Assembly (NCBI GenBank): GCA_016748015.1
Contig: JAAOMT010000494.1
Coordinates: 984,190-1,048,189, forward strand
Source: Geosiphon pyriformis
Taxonomy: Eukaryota; Glomeromycota; Glomeromycetes; Archaeosporales; Geosiphonaceae
Direction: 5' to 3'
DNA: 64,000 nucleotides
The translations under genes were made by a program, and so were the position numbers. Of this stretch, positions 47,301 through 59,989 are shown one piece after another. Every line of letters starts with the position of its first letter. The first letter of the stretch is position 1. The notes beneath the pieces were generated by a model that made no database searches, had not been told where the DNA came from, and saw only the letters and a list, made by a program, of their open reading frames with translations.

Positions 47301-48142
47301 ATTTCAAATCTTATATTAACTCAACAATCTTCTTGTTGACAGTCTTGGCACAACCAAAAACAAAAACAGCCTCCAAATACTATTTTTTGAACACAAAATT
47401 TTTACACAATACAGTATACATAATATTGTCAAAAACATACAAAGAAAATAATTGTAAAATATAAGACAATAACAAATTTAAATCTGATACAGAACTTTAC
47501 TAGACCAGATATAAATCAAATAATTCTTTATAAATATCAAAGTCTATTATGTACTTAAAAAAATGATTAAAAAACTTAATCTTTTTACATTGTAAACATA
47601 ACATACTGGAATATTTTTTATCATATAAATATTTTTAAATAACAACTGACAAACAATAATACAAAGTTTTTATAAAGTATAAGTGCAAACTAATAGTAGA
47701 TCTATTTATAAAGCCAGATATTATATATAAGTTGAGGTGCCAAACTAATTCTAATTCACATCCTAATAATATTTTTACAAATAATACTAGAACCAAATTC
47801 AATTTCTCAACAAACATAATAAACAGTCCTAAATACATTACAAATAAAATGTCAAATGTTCCCAAACACTATTATTCTACTAGCTCTAATGTATTTTTTC
47901 TTGACAAGAACAGAAAATAACAAATTTAAACATGAAACTAAGTTAACTAGCACATTAGTATGCTTATTATCTAAGACATTTAAATGGCTTTTAATTTTGG
48001 TCTAAAAAACAGCAAGCATCTTATATTTAATAGAGTTTGTAACACTATGTTTTTTAAGCCAATAGTGATTACAAAAGTCAGATAAGATCATATCCAATTC
48101 TGTAGTATACATATCCAAAACAGTTTAACTATCTAAATACAT
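47301..48142 (-). mobile_element. LINE copy 4, C-terminal ORF2 segment
   Basis: Aligns to copy 2 from about 6600 to 7440 (TAATCATCTTGTCTGCAACC / CAATCTTCTTGTTGACAGTC; frame 47635-47865 with SGFINRSTISLHLYFIKTLY). About 380 bases of 3' end present in copy 2 are not recognisable here. Broken at 48142 by Gypsy-3 and continued at 60661. Confidence 0.78.
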
Positions 48143-48843
48143 TATTATAAGTTGGAGTAACAAGCTAACAGATAGCAAAAGAGAACAAGATTGTAAGGTA
48201 ATAGAAATAATCAAAGAAATTTCAACTTCAAGAAGCAAATTAAATGAGTAAAGATTCAATGTGTAAAATTAGTCTTATAAAATATCTCAGTTGCTGTACT
48301 TTTTAAAAGATAACTGGGAAATCTGAAGGTAGAAAGATAGTCTATACTGTCAATAAATAATTACACACTGGTATAATTCTATGTCTTATATTAGCACTCT
48401 TAGAATTCAATATCAGATATTAAATATACTCTTTAGTCACATTTTATTTAATAATCTTCAAATGCTGCAAATACATGTTTAGGAAAAGGGTAGGTAAATG
48501 CTAACAAGTATTTTTTTATTCTAAGATGTTCAGATACTTGAAGATAAAGAAAAAAAAATTAGTGATAAGAGAAAGATTAAAATAAAGCTGTTATTTTTAT
48601 TTTATTTATATTTTTATTCTTGTATGCTTTTCTATAGCTAAGAGATTTATTGCTTATATAGCTATCAAAAGTAATCAATGATCAAGTCAACGACTAAGTC
48701 AATAATCAGATCAATGATTAAGTTAACAATCAGGTTATTGATCAGGTTAATAATTACTATCTAAAAATAGAGTGGCTAATTATATAATATTAGTAACTAA
48801 TACATATGATAATTAATAAGAAGTATAGGTTTCAACCATAACA
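48143..48843 (-). repeat. Gypsy-3 3' LTR
   Basis: 701 bp with seven 12-bp units (48674-48757). The edge reads TATTATAAG, i.e. TG changed to TA; the sister LTR keeps TGTTATGG. Confidence 0.88.
48674..48757. repeat. 12-bp minisatellite in family-A LTR, 7 units
   Basis: Seven units from ATCAATGATCAA to GTTAATAATTAC, same position relative to the TATA-like motif as in Gypsy-1. Confidence 0.88.
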
Positions 48844-49464
48844 TTATCCTCTCCAAAGAGATTAAGCTCTGGCAAAATCAAGCTATTCATGAAATAATCT
48901 ATTTAAAAAGTTTTGTTTAATTCAAACAAGTTTATTGAAGTCTTTGGTAGATAAGGTGTATAATATTTGAGGCAAAATGAGTTTTGTATTCAAGAGACCA
49001 AATTTTTGTATTAGAGTTTTGGCTCTTTTAGCAATAGTTAAAACTCTTGGGACATCTAATCATATAATGCCCAAAATTTCTGCTTGTATTTCTAAAATTG
49101 TTTTTTTCATTAGTTTCATGTCCTCTATGATTTCACTAAGATAATCATAAAATTCTAATTGTCTTTCATATGACAAGTTTTTGTCTATGGGTAAGATTTC
49201 TTGAAGTGTTTTTCTAATTGTGCTAGAAGGTAGAAGTATATCTGTTGTTATACTTTCCAATAAATATTTATTCATTTTGTTACCAATTTTTTCTCTTCTG
49301 ATAGTGGTTTTCTTTGGTTTAATAACAATATGTGTTCCACTATTATCAGTTATGGTGGTTTGTTTTCCAATGATCAAAATAGCATTTGGATAGTTTTTGA
49401 TCCAATACTCATAGAGAGTATAGAAAGCATTTTGAATGTTTTGATTCAGAAAATAATTATTCAT
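48844..49464 (-). pseudogene. Gypsy-3 ORF3 (post-integrase, unknown function)
   Basis: Open from MNNYFLNQNIQNAFYTL at 49464 to a stop at 49060, homologous over its length to Gypsy-1 ORF3. The remainder toward the LTR (48844-49059) is readable but broken. It keeps the Trp (TGG at 49402-49404) that is a stop in Gypsy-1. This half is the better preserved copy of the ORF. Confidence 0.6.
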
Positions 49465-49519
49465 GTCAATTAAAAATACTTCTGTTTTGAGAATGGTGTA
49501 TTTATTTATATTTGATTTT

Positions 49520-51797
49520 TGCTAATTTTTTGGGTCGATATTACCACAACAGACAACCAATCAGATCATTTATAATATTTCTTGAGTCATATACCATGAA
49601 CAGAACAATCATTGAAGATTGTTCCAGATTGATTTTGAAGAATATAAAAACCATTGTTCAAAACTTTATTGACTATAAAAGGTCCTTTCTATCAGCTAAA
49701 GAATTTATTATCATAAAAATTGTCTCTGTTTGAAAGGTATTCCAATACCAAGTCACTAATACTTAAAAAAAGTATTTTATAGGTTTTCTTTTTCTTAACT
49801 TTTTCTTGGAACTGTTTTATTTTTTCAAAAGCAATTATTCATGCTTCTACTAAGAAGTCAAGAATAGTACCAAGTCTTCTTTGCAAAATGTTTTTGTAAT
49901 TTCTTATTGTGATCTCTTTAAAGAGTATTGTTTTAATGTCAATTTTTATTGATAGGATTGTCATATGTCTATAGAGCAAATAAAAAGGTTTATAACTTGT
50001 TATGTCATAATTCGCAGTTCTATAAGCAAACAAGGCTGAAGGTAGTACTTTGTCTCATAAGTTTGTTTCTTTACTGGTTTTGGCTAAGGTTTCACATAAT
50101 GTTTTATTGAAACATTCCACTAAGCCATTTGTTTGAGGGTGGTAAGAAGAAAAAAGTTTATGATATATTCTTATCTTTTTACAAAACTTTTTAACCAATA
50201 TATTGAGAAAAGCTCTTTCTCTATTAAATAAAAGTTTTTTGGGACAGCCATGATTGCAGATAATATCTTCATAAATATAATTGGCTATTGAAACTGCTGT
50301 TTGGTCTGAAGTGGCTCTTGCTTTTACCCACTTTATAAGATAGTCAATAGCTATAATAATATATCTGTTGTTATCAGGAGTTATTATTAAAGATCCAATA
50401 ACATCTATATCAATTCTGTCAAATAGTTGACCAACAGAGATTGGATAAATATCTTATTTGCAATTGGGTTTGCCTCTTCTTTGGCAGATGTTACAGGTTT
50501 TGATGTATTCAGCAATGTCTTTTTTTAAGGTAGGCCAATAATAGTAAGGTAAGATTTTCTGAATTGTTTTTGTTTTTCCAAAGTGTTCAGCTAATAAGTC
50601 AGTGTGTATGTTGTATATTACAATTTCTCTTTCTTTGAATCTGATGACTCTTTGGGGCAGTCAGAATCTTTTCTATTTCTTTTATATAATTGGTTTTGGT
50701 GGATCAAATAGAAATTTGATTGTTTGCACAAATGTTCTCTTTGTTGTCGAGTGTATTCTGGTGGGTATTGTCTTTTACCCAAAAATTCTATTAAGACAGA
50801 GTAGTTGTCTAAGTCTATTATCATGTTTGTTTGTAAAAAAGTTACTAATAATCAAGTTGGTTTGGTTTGAGAGATTGTACTATCACTGGATGGTAAGTTT
50901 AGAGAGAGTGTTGGCATTTTAATGATTTGCTCCTTTATGGTATTGAATATCATAGTCAAATTTATCCAAATAAAATATTCAACGAGTTATTTGTTTGTGT
51001 TTTAGCTTTTTTTTATTGTACAGCCAAACCAAGACTTAATAATCTATTACTACTAGGAATTTTGCACCAAGAAGATATTGCTTCCAGTAACTAGTAGCCT
51101 AAACTACTGCTAAGCATTTTTGTTCAGTTATTGAATAGTTTTTTTCTGCTGGTGTCAGAGATCTATTGGCATATGTTATAGCATATTCTCTGCCATCTTT
51201 ATCTTTTTGTAAAAAAACAATACCAAGTTTATAGCCTGATACATCAGTGTGAAAAATAAAAGATTGGTCCAAATCAAGTTGCTTGAAAATTGGTTTAGTA
51301 ACAAGTTTTTTCTTCAAAATTTCAAAAGCTTCTTGTTAATAAGTGCCCAGTAATAATTGCCATTTTTCCTAAGTAGCTAATTGAGAGGAAAAGTAATTTT
51401 GGAGAAATCCTTAATAAATTTGCAATAATAAGAAGCCAAACCAAAAAAAGAGCATAGTTCAAGAACATTTATTGGTTGTCTAATGTTTTGAATTTTTTCA
51501 ACTTTAGCTGAGTCAGGAAAGATTTTATTTTTTGTAATAAGATAACCAAAGAATTGGGTGGATTGGCATTCAAAGAAAGATTTGATTGGATTGATCTTAA
51601 GATCAGCATTTCTAAGCAAGTCAAAAATCTTCTGCAAATGTTCAAGGTGTTTATCTTAGGTTTTTGAGTAAACCATTATGTCATCTAAATAGACCAGAAC
51701 AAAGTTTTTTTTTACTGATTCAAATACTTTGTTCATTAGGCATTGAAAGGTGAGAGAGGCATTGATGAGACCAAAAAACATGACTGTGAATTTATAG
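49520..51797 (-). pseudogene. Gypsy-3 pol, 3' part (end of RT, RNase H, integrase)
   Basis: RT catalytic YLDDIMVYS is still readable near 51670-51700. Thumb/connection at 51377-51637 (IRQPINVLELCSFFGLASYY). RNase H at 51099-51317 (FIFHTDVSGYKLGIVF, where Gypsy-1 has DASGYGLG). Integrase region 49839-50824 in fragments. Stops and frame changes throughout. Joins to 56693 once the nested element is removed. Confidence 0.85.
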
Positions 51798-51801
51798 GTG
51801 C

Positions 51802-52885
51802 TGTTATGAGTAAACTTGGTGAGTATGGGAAATGGTAATGTTTGGTGCTCTCAATTATTGATGATGTGTCTTTTGCATAATTCTGTTGACTTAGTTTTGA
51901 TTATTAGTCTCTGAAGGTCTATTCCTGAATGTGGATTTTACCCGTTGAATTCTTTGGTTATAAGGCACAGAGTTTGTCTTTTATCAATTGCAACATTTTT
52001 TGTAAATGTGAGCTTTCTTCTTCAAGCTAACGAGTGCAGTTGTTAGGGTCTGGCGTTGTCTTTTTGCCCTTCTGGTAAGCTAACAAGATAATGTTAATAT
52101 CCAAAACTTAGGGGGAGCTTCCCTTTTTTACCAGGCTATCACAAAGTCTATTTCCAGACAGTCAATTTTATTATGTTGCTACTCCACAAAAATAAAACAG
52201 AAAAAGAAAGAAAAAGAAAAAGAAAAGAAAAGAAAAAAGAGAAAAGATAAATTAGTATCATCAATTGCCATGATTAAGAGTGATTGGTCCAAATCATTAA
52301 TAGGTTTGAGATGGTTATGCTAAGAGCATCTGTCCTAGAACGGAGGTATGAGACAAGGATTAATTCACATAAATTCCACAAAGTTTGAGAACATAAATTC
52401 ATGATTCTGATTTCTTTAATAATTGGTTTATTTTAGGAGATGAAATAGGGAAGATAATAAAGGATGAAGGGGTATGAATAATTTTAATTCTTGTCTAAAG
52501 GTTCATATCTATCTGTCTGTTTTTTCTCACTTCTACAACTACTTGCTTTTATATATTCTTTTAGTTTTACAGGATTGCTTTCAATTGTTTCGCTATTGCT
52601 AGCTATTGCTTTGTTGTTTCTGTTATTGTTTCATTTTTCTACATTATCACTAATTATCTTATGTTATAACACGTTATCTGACATTATTATATGTTATTTT
52701 GTGTTATCCTGCATTATAATACGTTATCCTATATTATTGCATGCTATTCTGTGTTATCCTGTATTATAATATGTTATCTTATGTTATAATGTGTTATCCA
52801 ACATTATTGCGCATTATTCTGTGTTATGTCATGTTTTGGTCACATTTCTTCATAACTTTGGATCGGTTTTTCTACTCGGGTAACA
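51802..52885 (-). repeat. Family-B 3' LTR
   Basis: 1084 bp, starts TGTTATGAG and ends GGGTAACA. It contains a purine tract of AAAAG/AAAGA repeats (52196-52250) and a T/A-rich tandem region of TTATNCTGTGTTATCC type (52640-52830). Its first 118 bases differ from the sister LTR at about 12 sites, all transitions. Confidence 0.92.
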
Positions 52886-52901
52886 TTATCCCTCTCTTTT
52901 T
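52886..52901 (-). other. Polypurine tract of the family-B element
   Basis: Minus strand AAAAAGAGAGGGATAA directly abuts the LTR. The stop codon of the long gag frame (52900-52902) overlaps its start. Confidence 0.75.
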
Positions 52902-55536
52902 AAAATTGAGCTTCTGCGAAACCATATGTATCTATTATCATGGCTTTGTTCGTGTAATGTTCGATTGTTGCCTTAAGTATTGTTTTTTGTAGGTCTTTGA
53001 ACTGTTGATTGGTTATTTGTTCTATGTTATTAACTGTTATGGTTTTTATAGATCCATTCAGTAGTATGTTTGGGCAATATTGGAAGGCGGCGTATAGTTG
53101 GTATGTTGCTTTGTAATGTAGGATCAAATTGTTTTTCCCTATGAATTTTTCTACTTGTTGTATTGCTTCTTTGTTGAATGTTTTCTGGCTGAGGTCTTTG
53201 TATAGTGTTTTCAAGTCAAGCTGTTCTCCAATTTTGTAGAACCAATAAGCTGGAGGAAGTCTTTCTTTCTATTCCTGGGCATTGTCAGGTGTCCACTCCT
53301 CTGTTTCGGAGAGTTCAGTCTCATGAGCTAAAGCTTTTTTTATTTCTTCAAGCTCGGGGATCAAGTATCTTCTTTTGTAACTTTTTTTTCATTCTTTGCC
53401 TCCTTCTTTTCCACCTCCCATCTGAAGGCAATTTTTCTTTCAACATTGCCTTTTGAGTGATGGATAGGGGAGAGAACATTTAGTTCTAATTGAACTCTTG
53501 TCCTCCCCTCTCTTGCTCTTATCTTTGTACCGTATCTCTTTTTTATTAATTGTTATTTCTATTTGAGATGTTGATTTTTGAATTGTTTCAAATAATTGTT
53601 TAGATAATTTTAAAATTTAATCTGAAAGATCTATGTTGAAATTTTTATCGTTTCTTGCTGCTTTTCGGATGCTATATATATTTGAATTCCCCAATTTAAT
53701 TTGCTGCCCATTGTCTACGTTTCGATAACAATAATTGGTTCCAGATCTCGTGGTATATCTTCTGGTCTGATAGTGAGGGATTACTTGTGTTATTGGTGGT
53801 AGTTGATAATAATTCTGGGGTGGTGGTTGAGTATACGGGACTTGTTGTGCATATAGAGGCAGTTGATTCTGAGGTATGGAATATTGGGGTACTATGTTTT
53901 GCTAATATTTGGGTTGCTGGTATAGGTTTCCTTGATTTTGGTTCATGATCTTCCTTCTGCAGTTACGGGTGATGTGTCCAGGTTTCTGGCAGTAGTAACA
54001 GTTGCAGGGATCAAATCTCCAAGATTGTTGCTATTGCTAACAGTTCTGTTGCTGTGGGTATCTGCTGTTGTTGTTATTTTCTTTCCATTGGGGTGGTTGG
54101 TAAGTTCCTGTAGTTCCGGCTAAGAATTCCTCAATTTTCTGAGTTAGTTTCTCACTCAATTGGGTTATTTTTGCGTTGATATCAGAGGTTTTATTAATGG
54201 CTAAATTAACGGCTTGAGTATGGCTCGCTTCTTGTTCTGCAAACTCAAAATTGCAAGTGAGAGTGATGGTGTCTTATAAACTGGTTGGATGGCAGGGTCT
54301 TATGAATCTTAAAATACTACTCTGTAATCCTTTAATGAATTGATTAAGAACTTGCACCGCAGTGTAGTAGTCCCTTTTGATAGCTAATATTTGATGCAGG
54401 ATTTGATTAAATTGTCCGAAATAAGTAGTTACTACTTCATGATCTTTTTGTTTAATTATACTGAATTGATTCTGCAATTGGATTAATGTATTGGGGTCAC
54501 AGAAGTATTGCAGAAATGTGAGTTTAAACTCGGTAAAAGAGATAGGCTTTTCTGCCAGGCTCTGGTACCACGAATTGGCGGTTCCAGTCAGAAAGAACAG
54601 TAGTGTCTAAATTGTGTGATCATCATTCTAATCTTTAACAGTAATTGCTTTCTCAGTGTCCGCAATCCAAGAATATGCATTATTTTTTTCACCAGAGAAT
54701 TTTTCCAATTTAGCAATATCTCAGTAAGCCATAATTCAGTTAATGGGTGGGATGTTACTGGTTATGTTTAAAGGGATTGGTGTCCGCATATTTGAGTGTT
54801 CTCTGGGTGCTAATGCTGGTTGCTTTTCTTTGTTGCTTGAACCAATAGATTGTAAGATAGCTGTTTTTTCTATTAGAGGAGATGCTGATTCTGCTAGATT
54901 TTGTGCTGGTGGCTGTTCCCAAGTTGACGGATTTCTTTCTGTTTGACCGGCTGCTGGGGTAAGATTTCCAAACAGCAATCCGTATTCTCCTAGTGATTTG
55001 GTCCAATTGTGTTGATTCCAAGGATGTGAATTTTCAGGAGTTTGTAGTGTTTCCAACTGGGTTTCCTGGAGTAGGTTGAATACAATTCTACTTTGGGATG
55101 TCTGATAGTATGATGGAGTTGTTGGGAAGAGGATTCTTGGTTTTTTATTGACCATGGACTTGGCTTGGGCAGTTATGGGGTTGTTGGATTTGTTTTCATA
55201 TTCCTCAGAGTCGGATTCTACTGGTTGTTGTACTTGAGGGAATTATTGTGCCACGTAATATTTAATGTCTGTATCAATTATGTGCAGAGTTTCAGCAATT
55301 GCTTGGGTAGTCATGGCTGTTAAATACCCTAGTAAGCTTTGATGGATTTGTTCTCCAAGTTTTCCTGTATCAGTTGTGCAGTCTAATAAGCAGTCAATTT
55401 TTGCATTGATATAGTTACAAAAATTACTTTTTGTATAAGCAGTTTCTGCTGATATTCCTAGGTCTTTTTGAAAGTATTGAAATAGTGCTTTTCCATACAA
55501 AAAGTGGTCCTTTCCTATTGTTCTAATAGTCACCAC
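52900..55536 (-). pseudogene. Family-B gag polyprotein with novel C-terminal domain
   Basis: One frame of 878 codons from ATG 55536 (MVTIRTIGKDHFLYGK) to 52900, with no frameshift but about 12 stops. In order: a helical N-terminal part (55243-55536), a Pro/Thr/Gln-rich linker (54736-55155), a Retrotrans_gag-like capsid (about 54270-54720: LEKFSGE, SWYQSL, YFGQFNQILHQI), CCHC zinc knuckle CYYCQKPGHITRNC at about 53959-54000, a basic linker, then a charged C-terminal domain (52900-53350: LPPAYWFYKIGEQLDL ... DTYGFAEAQF). No D-S/T-G protease, Y-x-D-D or integrase motif. The C-terminal domain is unrecognised; it takes the genomic place of pol. Confidence 0.8.
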
Positions 55537-55579
55537 TTTTATGTATTTTTGGGAGTGCTCTGTCTCTGTGGATTTATAA

Positions 55580-55596
55580 CCTCACAAGAAGCACCA
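55580..55596 (-). other. Primer-binding site of the family-B element
   Basis: Minus strand TGGTGCTTCTTGTGAGG, two bases inside the LTR. It differs at one base (a transition) from the family-A site TGGTGCTCCTTGTGAGG. Confidence 0.75.
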
Positions 55597-55598
55597 AA

Positions 55599-56688
55599 TG
55601 TTATGAGTAAACTTGATGGATATGGGAAATGGTAACGTTTGGTGTTCTCAATTATTGATAATACGTCTTCTGCATAATTCTGTTGACTTAGTCTTGATTA
55701 TCAGTCTCTGAAGATCTATTCCTAGATGTGGATTTTACCTATTGAGTTCTTTAGTTATAAGGCACAGAGTTTGTTTTTCGTCAATTGTAATATTTTTCAT
55801 AAATGTGAGCTTTCTTTTCTGAGCTAACGGACACAGTTGTTAGGATTTGGTGTTGTCTTTTCGTCCTTTTGGTAAGCTAACAAGATAATGTTAATATTCA
55901 AAACTTAGGAGGAGCTTCCCTTTTTTACCAGGCTATCACGAAGTCTATTCCCAGACAGTCAATTTTACTATGTTGCTGCTCCACAAAAATAAGACAGAAA
56001 AAGAAAGAAAAAGAAAAAGAAAAAGAAAAGAAAAGAAAAGAAAGAAAAAATAAATTAGTATCATCAATTGCTGTGATCAAGAGCAATTGGTCCAAATTGT
56101 TAATAAGTTTGAGACAGTTATGCTAAGAGCATCTGTCCTAAAATGGAGGTATGAGACAAGGATTAATTCACATAAATTCTACAAAGTTTGAAAACATGAA
56201 TTTATGATTCTGATTTCTTTAATAATTGGTTTATTTTAGGAGATGAAATAGGAAAGATAATAAAGGATAAAAAGATATGAATAATTTTAATTCTTGTCTA
56301 GAGATTCATATCTATCTGTCTGTTTTTTCTTACTTCTACAACTACTTGCTTTTATACATTCTTTTGGTTTTACAGGATTGCTTTCAATTGTCTCACTATC
56401 ACTAGCTATTGCTTTGTTGTTTCTGTTATTGCTTTGTTTTTCTACATTATCGCTAATTATCCTATGTTATAACACGTTATCTGATGTTATCTAATGTTAT
56501 TCTGTGTTATCCTGCATTATAACACATTATCCTACATTATTGCATGCTATTCTGTGTTATTCTGCGTTATAACATGTTATCCTACGTTATAATGTGTTAT
56601 TCAATGTTATTGCACATTATTCTGTATTATGTTACGTTTTGGTTATGTTTCTTCATAACTTTGAATCGGTTTTTCTACTCGGGTAACA
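55599..56688 (-). repeat. Family-B 5' LTR
   Basis: 1090 bp, same landmarks as the 3' LTR: purine tract at 55993-56048 with a few more AAAAG units, tandem region at about 56440-56640, end CGGGTAACA. Confidence 0.92.
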
Positions 56689-56692
56689 GTGC

Positions 56693-58450
56693 CATATTTA
56701 GTAATAAAAACAGTTTTTTTTCTGCTTTTTGGATCCATCTCTACTTGCCAGAATTTAGCAGTTAAGTCAATGGTTGAGAAGAAAACAGCACCATTGAATT
56801 TATCTAGCATTGCATCAATTTTGAAGAATGAGTATATGTCTCTTATAGTGATAACATTTAATTAACAGTAATCAACACAAAAACATAGAGTTTCATCTTT
56901 TTTGGATATCACTACAACTGAAAAAGCCCATTCATTCTTGGTTTTTTGTATGAATCCAAGATCTTTTATCTGGTTTATCTCTTTCTTGATAAACTTATTA
57001 TTGCATTGATTGGATTGATAAGGCTTTAAATGGATAGGATAATTTTTTTTTGTGGTAATAGTATGTTGTATTACATGAGTTTATCTAGGAGTATTACCTT
57101 CTTTTGAGATAATTGGACTATTTCTAGCCAACAGATTTTCAATGTCCATTTTTCTTTCTTCAGGAAAAAGTTTTTTTTGTTCTACAACTAGTGATTGGAT
57201 TTTAGGTGGTTTATTCTCAAAAAACTTTTGTACTTTTTTTAGTTCTTTTCTGAGTATCAAACTAATTGGCTCCCAATCTTTGTAATAGATTAGACAGAAC
57301 TTGTATTTATAACTAGGGAAATACAAAGATTTATTGCACCAGCACCTGGCACAAAGGCCATGCCACCAATAACTGTATTTTGCTTTCTTGCCAGGTTTTT
57401 TATCGAAGGTTTTTCTGAGAATATCATAGTAGGGCCAGCAGATCAGCTTGCCATTTATTATGATTCCTTCTTTGTTAGCTTTAACATTGTCCAGTGGTTT
57501 GTCATTACTAATAAAAATAGTATAAGCAAGTTCAGCAGTTTTTTCTTATTTTTTTTGATCTTTTTCTTTATTACTCTCATTATCATCTGATTCTTCTGAT
57601 TGTTCTTTTTCTTGTTTTTGTTTGGGTACTGAAGGAGTTGTCTAATAGCAGCATTTAACCATGATGAGTTTCTTACCACATCTGATGGTCAGTTCACAGA
57701 GTTTATAATCAAGCAAGACTTTTGCTTTCTTAAGCCATTTATTGCCAACTATTATAGTGTATTCTTTTGCTTCAGATACTTCCATGTCAGATTCAATGCT
57801 GATGCCATTAATTCAGACAAAAACAGCTTTGGCTATGCCCAGATCTTTCTTCTTGTTACCATGTATATTGGTCATTAATCTTGTGAACAGTTTATTAATC
57901 TTTCTGTCAATTGCTTCTAAGAAGTATTTGGCAATGATGCTAACAGATAATTTACTGTTTAGGATCAAATCAATGAAATAATCAGCCACTTGGGCTTTAC
58001 AAATGAGAGAAATAACATTGTTGTTGTCAGCAAGTCCAGCTTGGCATAGGTATTTGTTGGTCTTTGGTATTTTTTTCTTAGGAATCAAAAATTTGCAAAG
58101 GTCTTTTCTAAATTAGAAATGAGTTATTAACTGGCCAAAGATAATATGAGCAGGCATTTCCATGAGATTCTTGACAACAGAATAGAGTCCAAATTTTTGT
58201 ACAATTTTTGAGGGTTTCAACTTTGAAAGATTTTTAAAAACTTTAGTCTTTAGTGGCTTATTGTTATTAATAGTTGATGTGGAGGCTTTTTTTGGATCTA
58301 TAATGAAATCAACCTTGGCTTTTTTCTTCTTTCTTATTGATTCAGAAGTGTTGATTGTTAGTTCATCTATGTCATAGTTATCATCAGTTAGGTTAAAAGC
58401 ATAAAAAGTGTTTTTTTCTGGTTGGCTTGCACTCTTACTCTTTGAAAGTG
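56693..58450 (-). pseudogene. Gypsy-3 pol, 5' part (protease, linker, start of RT)
   Basis: Protease region 57813-58088 (FIDLILNSKLSVSIIAKYF: NSK where DSG is expected). PR-RT linker at 57081-57600 with the degraded Cys-rich module at 57290-57370. RT start up to the insertion point at 56693. The codons at 57003-57008 read CAA TGC. Broken by stops. Confidence 0.85.
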
Positions 58451-58469
58451 CACTTACTAGTTTAAAGGC

Positions 58470-59960
58470 TAATAAACAGTGGCTTCAACTAAGGAATTCT
58501 CTCCAAAAAAATTGATGTTAGCATGATTGGGTCTTTGATTGGGGACATTGTTGTTGATAGTTTTGTTGTTTTAATTGTCATTGTTTCTGAGAGCTGAAGG
58601 AGGCAGGAGAGGATTGTTACAATCTCTGAAGAAATGTTTAATTAATCCACAGCAATAACACACAAGTAGGCCACAATTTTGTTGTCTTTAATAAGAGGAT
58701 TGCTAGGGTTAATTAAAACGGGATTCAAATCTGAGTCTTTGGGATTGTTGATTCTTTCTGACTGCTTAGGCTAAGAGTTTTAGTAACTGGGCAAGATTAG
58801 CTGTAAGTCTATTTATTAACTGTTCATTTGGGTCTTGAATTTGGACAGCAAAAGAGGTAGCAGCCATTTGGGGAGCAGGAGCCATAACAGAAGCAGGAGC
58901 AAAAACTGGAAGTGTGGATCTTAAATGCATTTTTTGATTGTCTTCTATTCTCTGGGCAAGTTCAATAGTCATATTCATTGTGGGATTATCTTTTAAGGCC
59001 AGGAGGGGCCAAAGAGCATATGACAGATTTGTTCTCAATCCTTTTGTAAAGAAATGAATCTTTTGCTCATCTGTTCAGTTATTTGGTTACCACTTTACTG
59101 GGACTTTGGATTCTTTTTTCTAATTTCATATGCTATTTGGATATCAAGATAGAAGTTCTAAATTTAGTTTTAAACTGGGTTGTAAAAAAAGTGTTTTCTT
59201 TTTCAGCATTTGTTGGTGCCCATTTAATAATTTTTTGGTGAGCACCAGCATCAGTTTTTTGTGAGAACCAAGTAGCAGGAGAGCCTTGAAGATAACCACT
59301 AATGATTTGAAACTTGTATTCAGCATTATATTGGTTAGTAGTAGTTGTTCTCTCAAAATTGTCTAATTATTCAATTGGATCTTGTGCATTGTCTCTGAAC
59401 AAGGGTAGTGGTGTGTTATTTCTTTGTTCTAAAGCAGTTTGTATGCTCTGGAGAGTGATCAAAATGTTTTGTTGTATGGGGTTATTAGCCATTAGTTCAA
59501 GAGTAGCTGTTTGTGTAGAATGTTCTAATTTACTAAAGAAAAAATCAAAAACAAAAGTGGTTTGATAGCTTTCTTTTTCTGTTTCAAAGAAAGTTTTAGC
59601 TAACTGATGGGCAGCAATTCAAATGTGAATTTGGTGATTCAGGTATTTGAAATTAGGGGGCTGTTGTTTAAAAGTTGTAGAGTATAAAAGTTGATTGATG
59701 CTGTTGTTTTTTTCTTCAAAGTTGTTTTCAGAATAAGCTTGGTCAAAGTAATAAATTGTATAGACTATGTAGGTTTCAGCTAAATGCTTATTCAAGAACC
59801 AGTTCCAAAAAGCTTGGAATTGTCTACTAGATTGTTTTTCAATAGGGAAGCAAATCAAGCAGGAGAGCAAAAGATTGAGTTCAATAAAGTTTAGATTGTT
59901 TTTGTTGTATGCTTTAAAGTGTTTTTCTGATTGTTATGGTAGGTATGAATAATTACTCAT
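58470..59960 (-). pseudogene. Gypsy-3 gag remnant
   Basis: ATG at 59958-59960, then SSRQFQAFWNWFLNKHLAETY (59619-59870), capsid pieces at 59144-59356 in a shifted frame, 58766-59038 (ALKDNPTMNMTIELAQRIED) and a decayed zinc knuckle near 58630-58660. About 90 bases present in Gypsy-1 (near 35720-35790) are missing at about 59080, a local deletion. Confidence 0.8.
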
Positions 59961-59989
59961 ACAATAAGAAACAAAGTAAATTTTAACAA

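Larger units (their letters stand above)
51802..56688 (-). mobile_element. Family-B gag-only LTR retrotransposon (4887 bp), nested in Gypsy-3
   Basis: Two long LTRs (1084 and 1090 bp), PBS, PPT, 4-bp duplication GTGC (51798-51801 and 56689-56692). The 2.7-kb interior encodes one reading frame with gag and CCHC but no protease, RT, RNase H or integrase. It has the layout of non-autonomous gag-only (TR-GAG-type) elements, which rely on another element for polymerase. About a dozen in-frame stops, most one transition from Gln or Trp codons. Confidence 0.9.

Noticed and set aside
52491-52992. Hydrophobic repeat protein with LLAIALLFLLL and repeated CYxxLS units (also 56294-56765 and 38080-38274)
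   Set aside because: It is the plus-strand reading of the family-B LTR tandem TTAT repeats, present in each LTR copy, with no conserved start or flanking signal.
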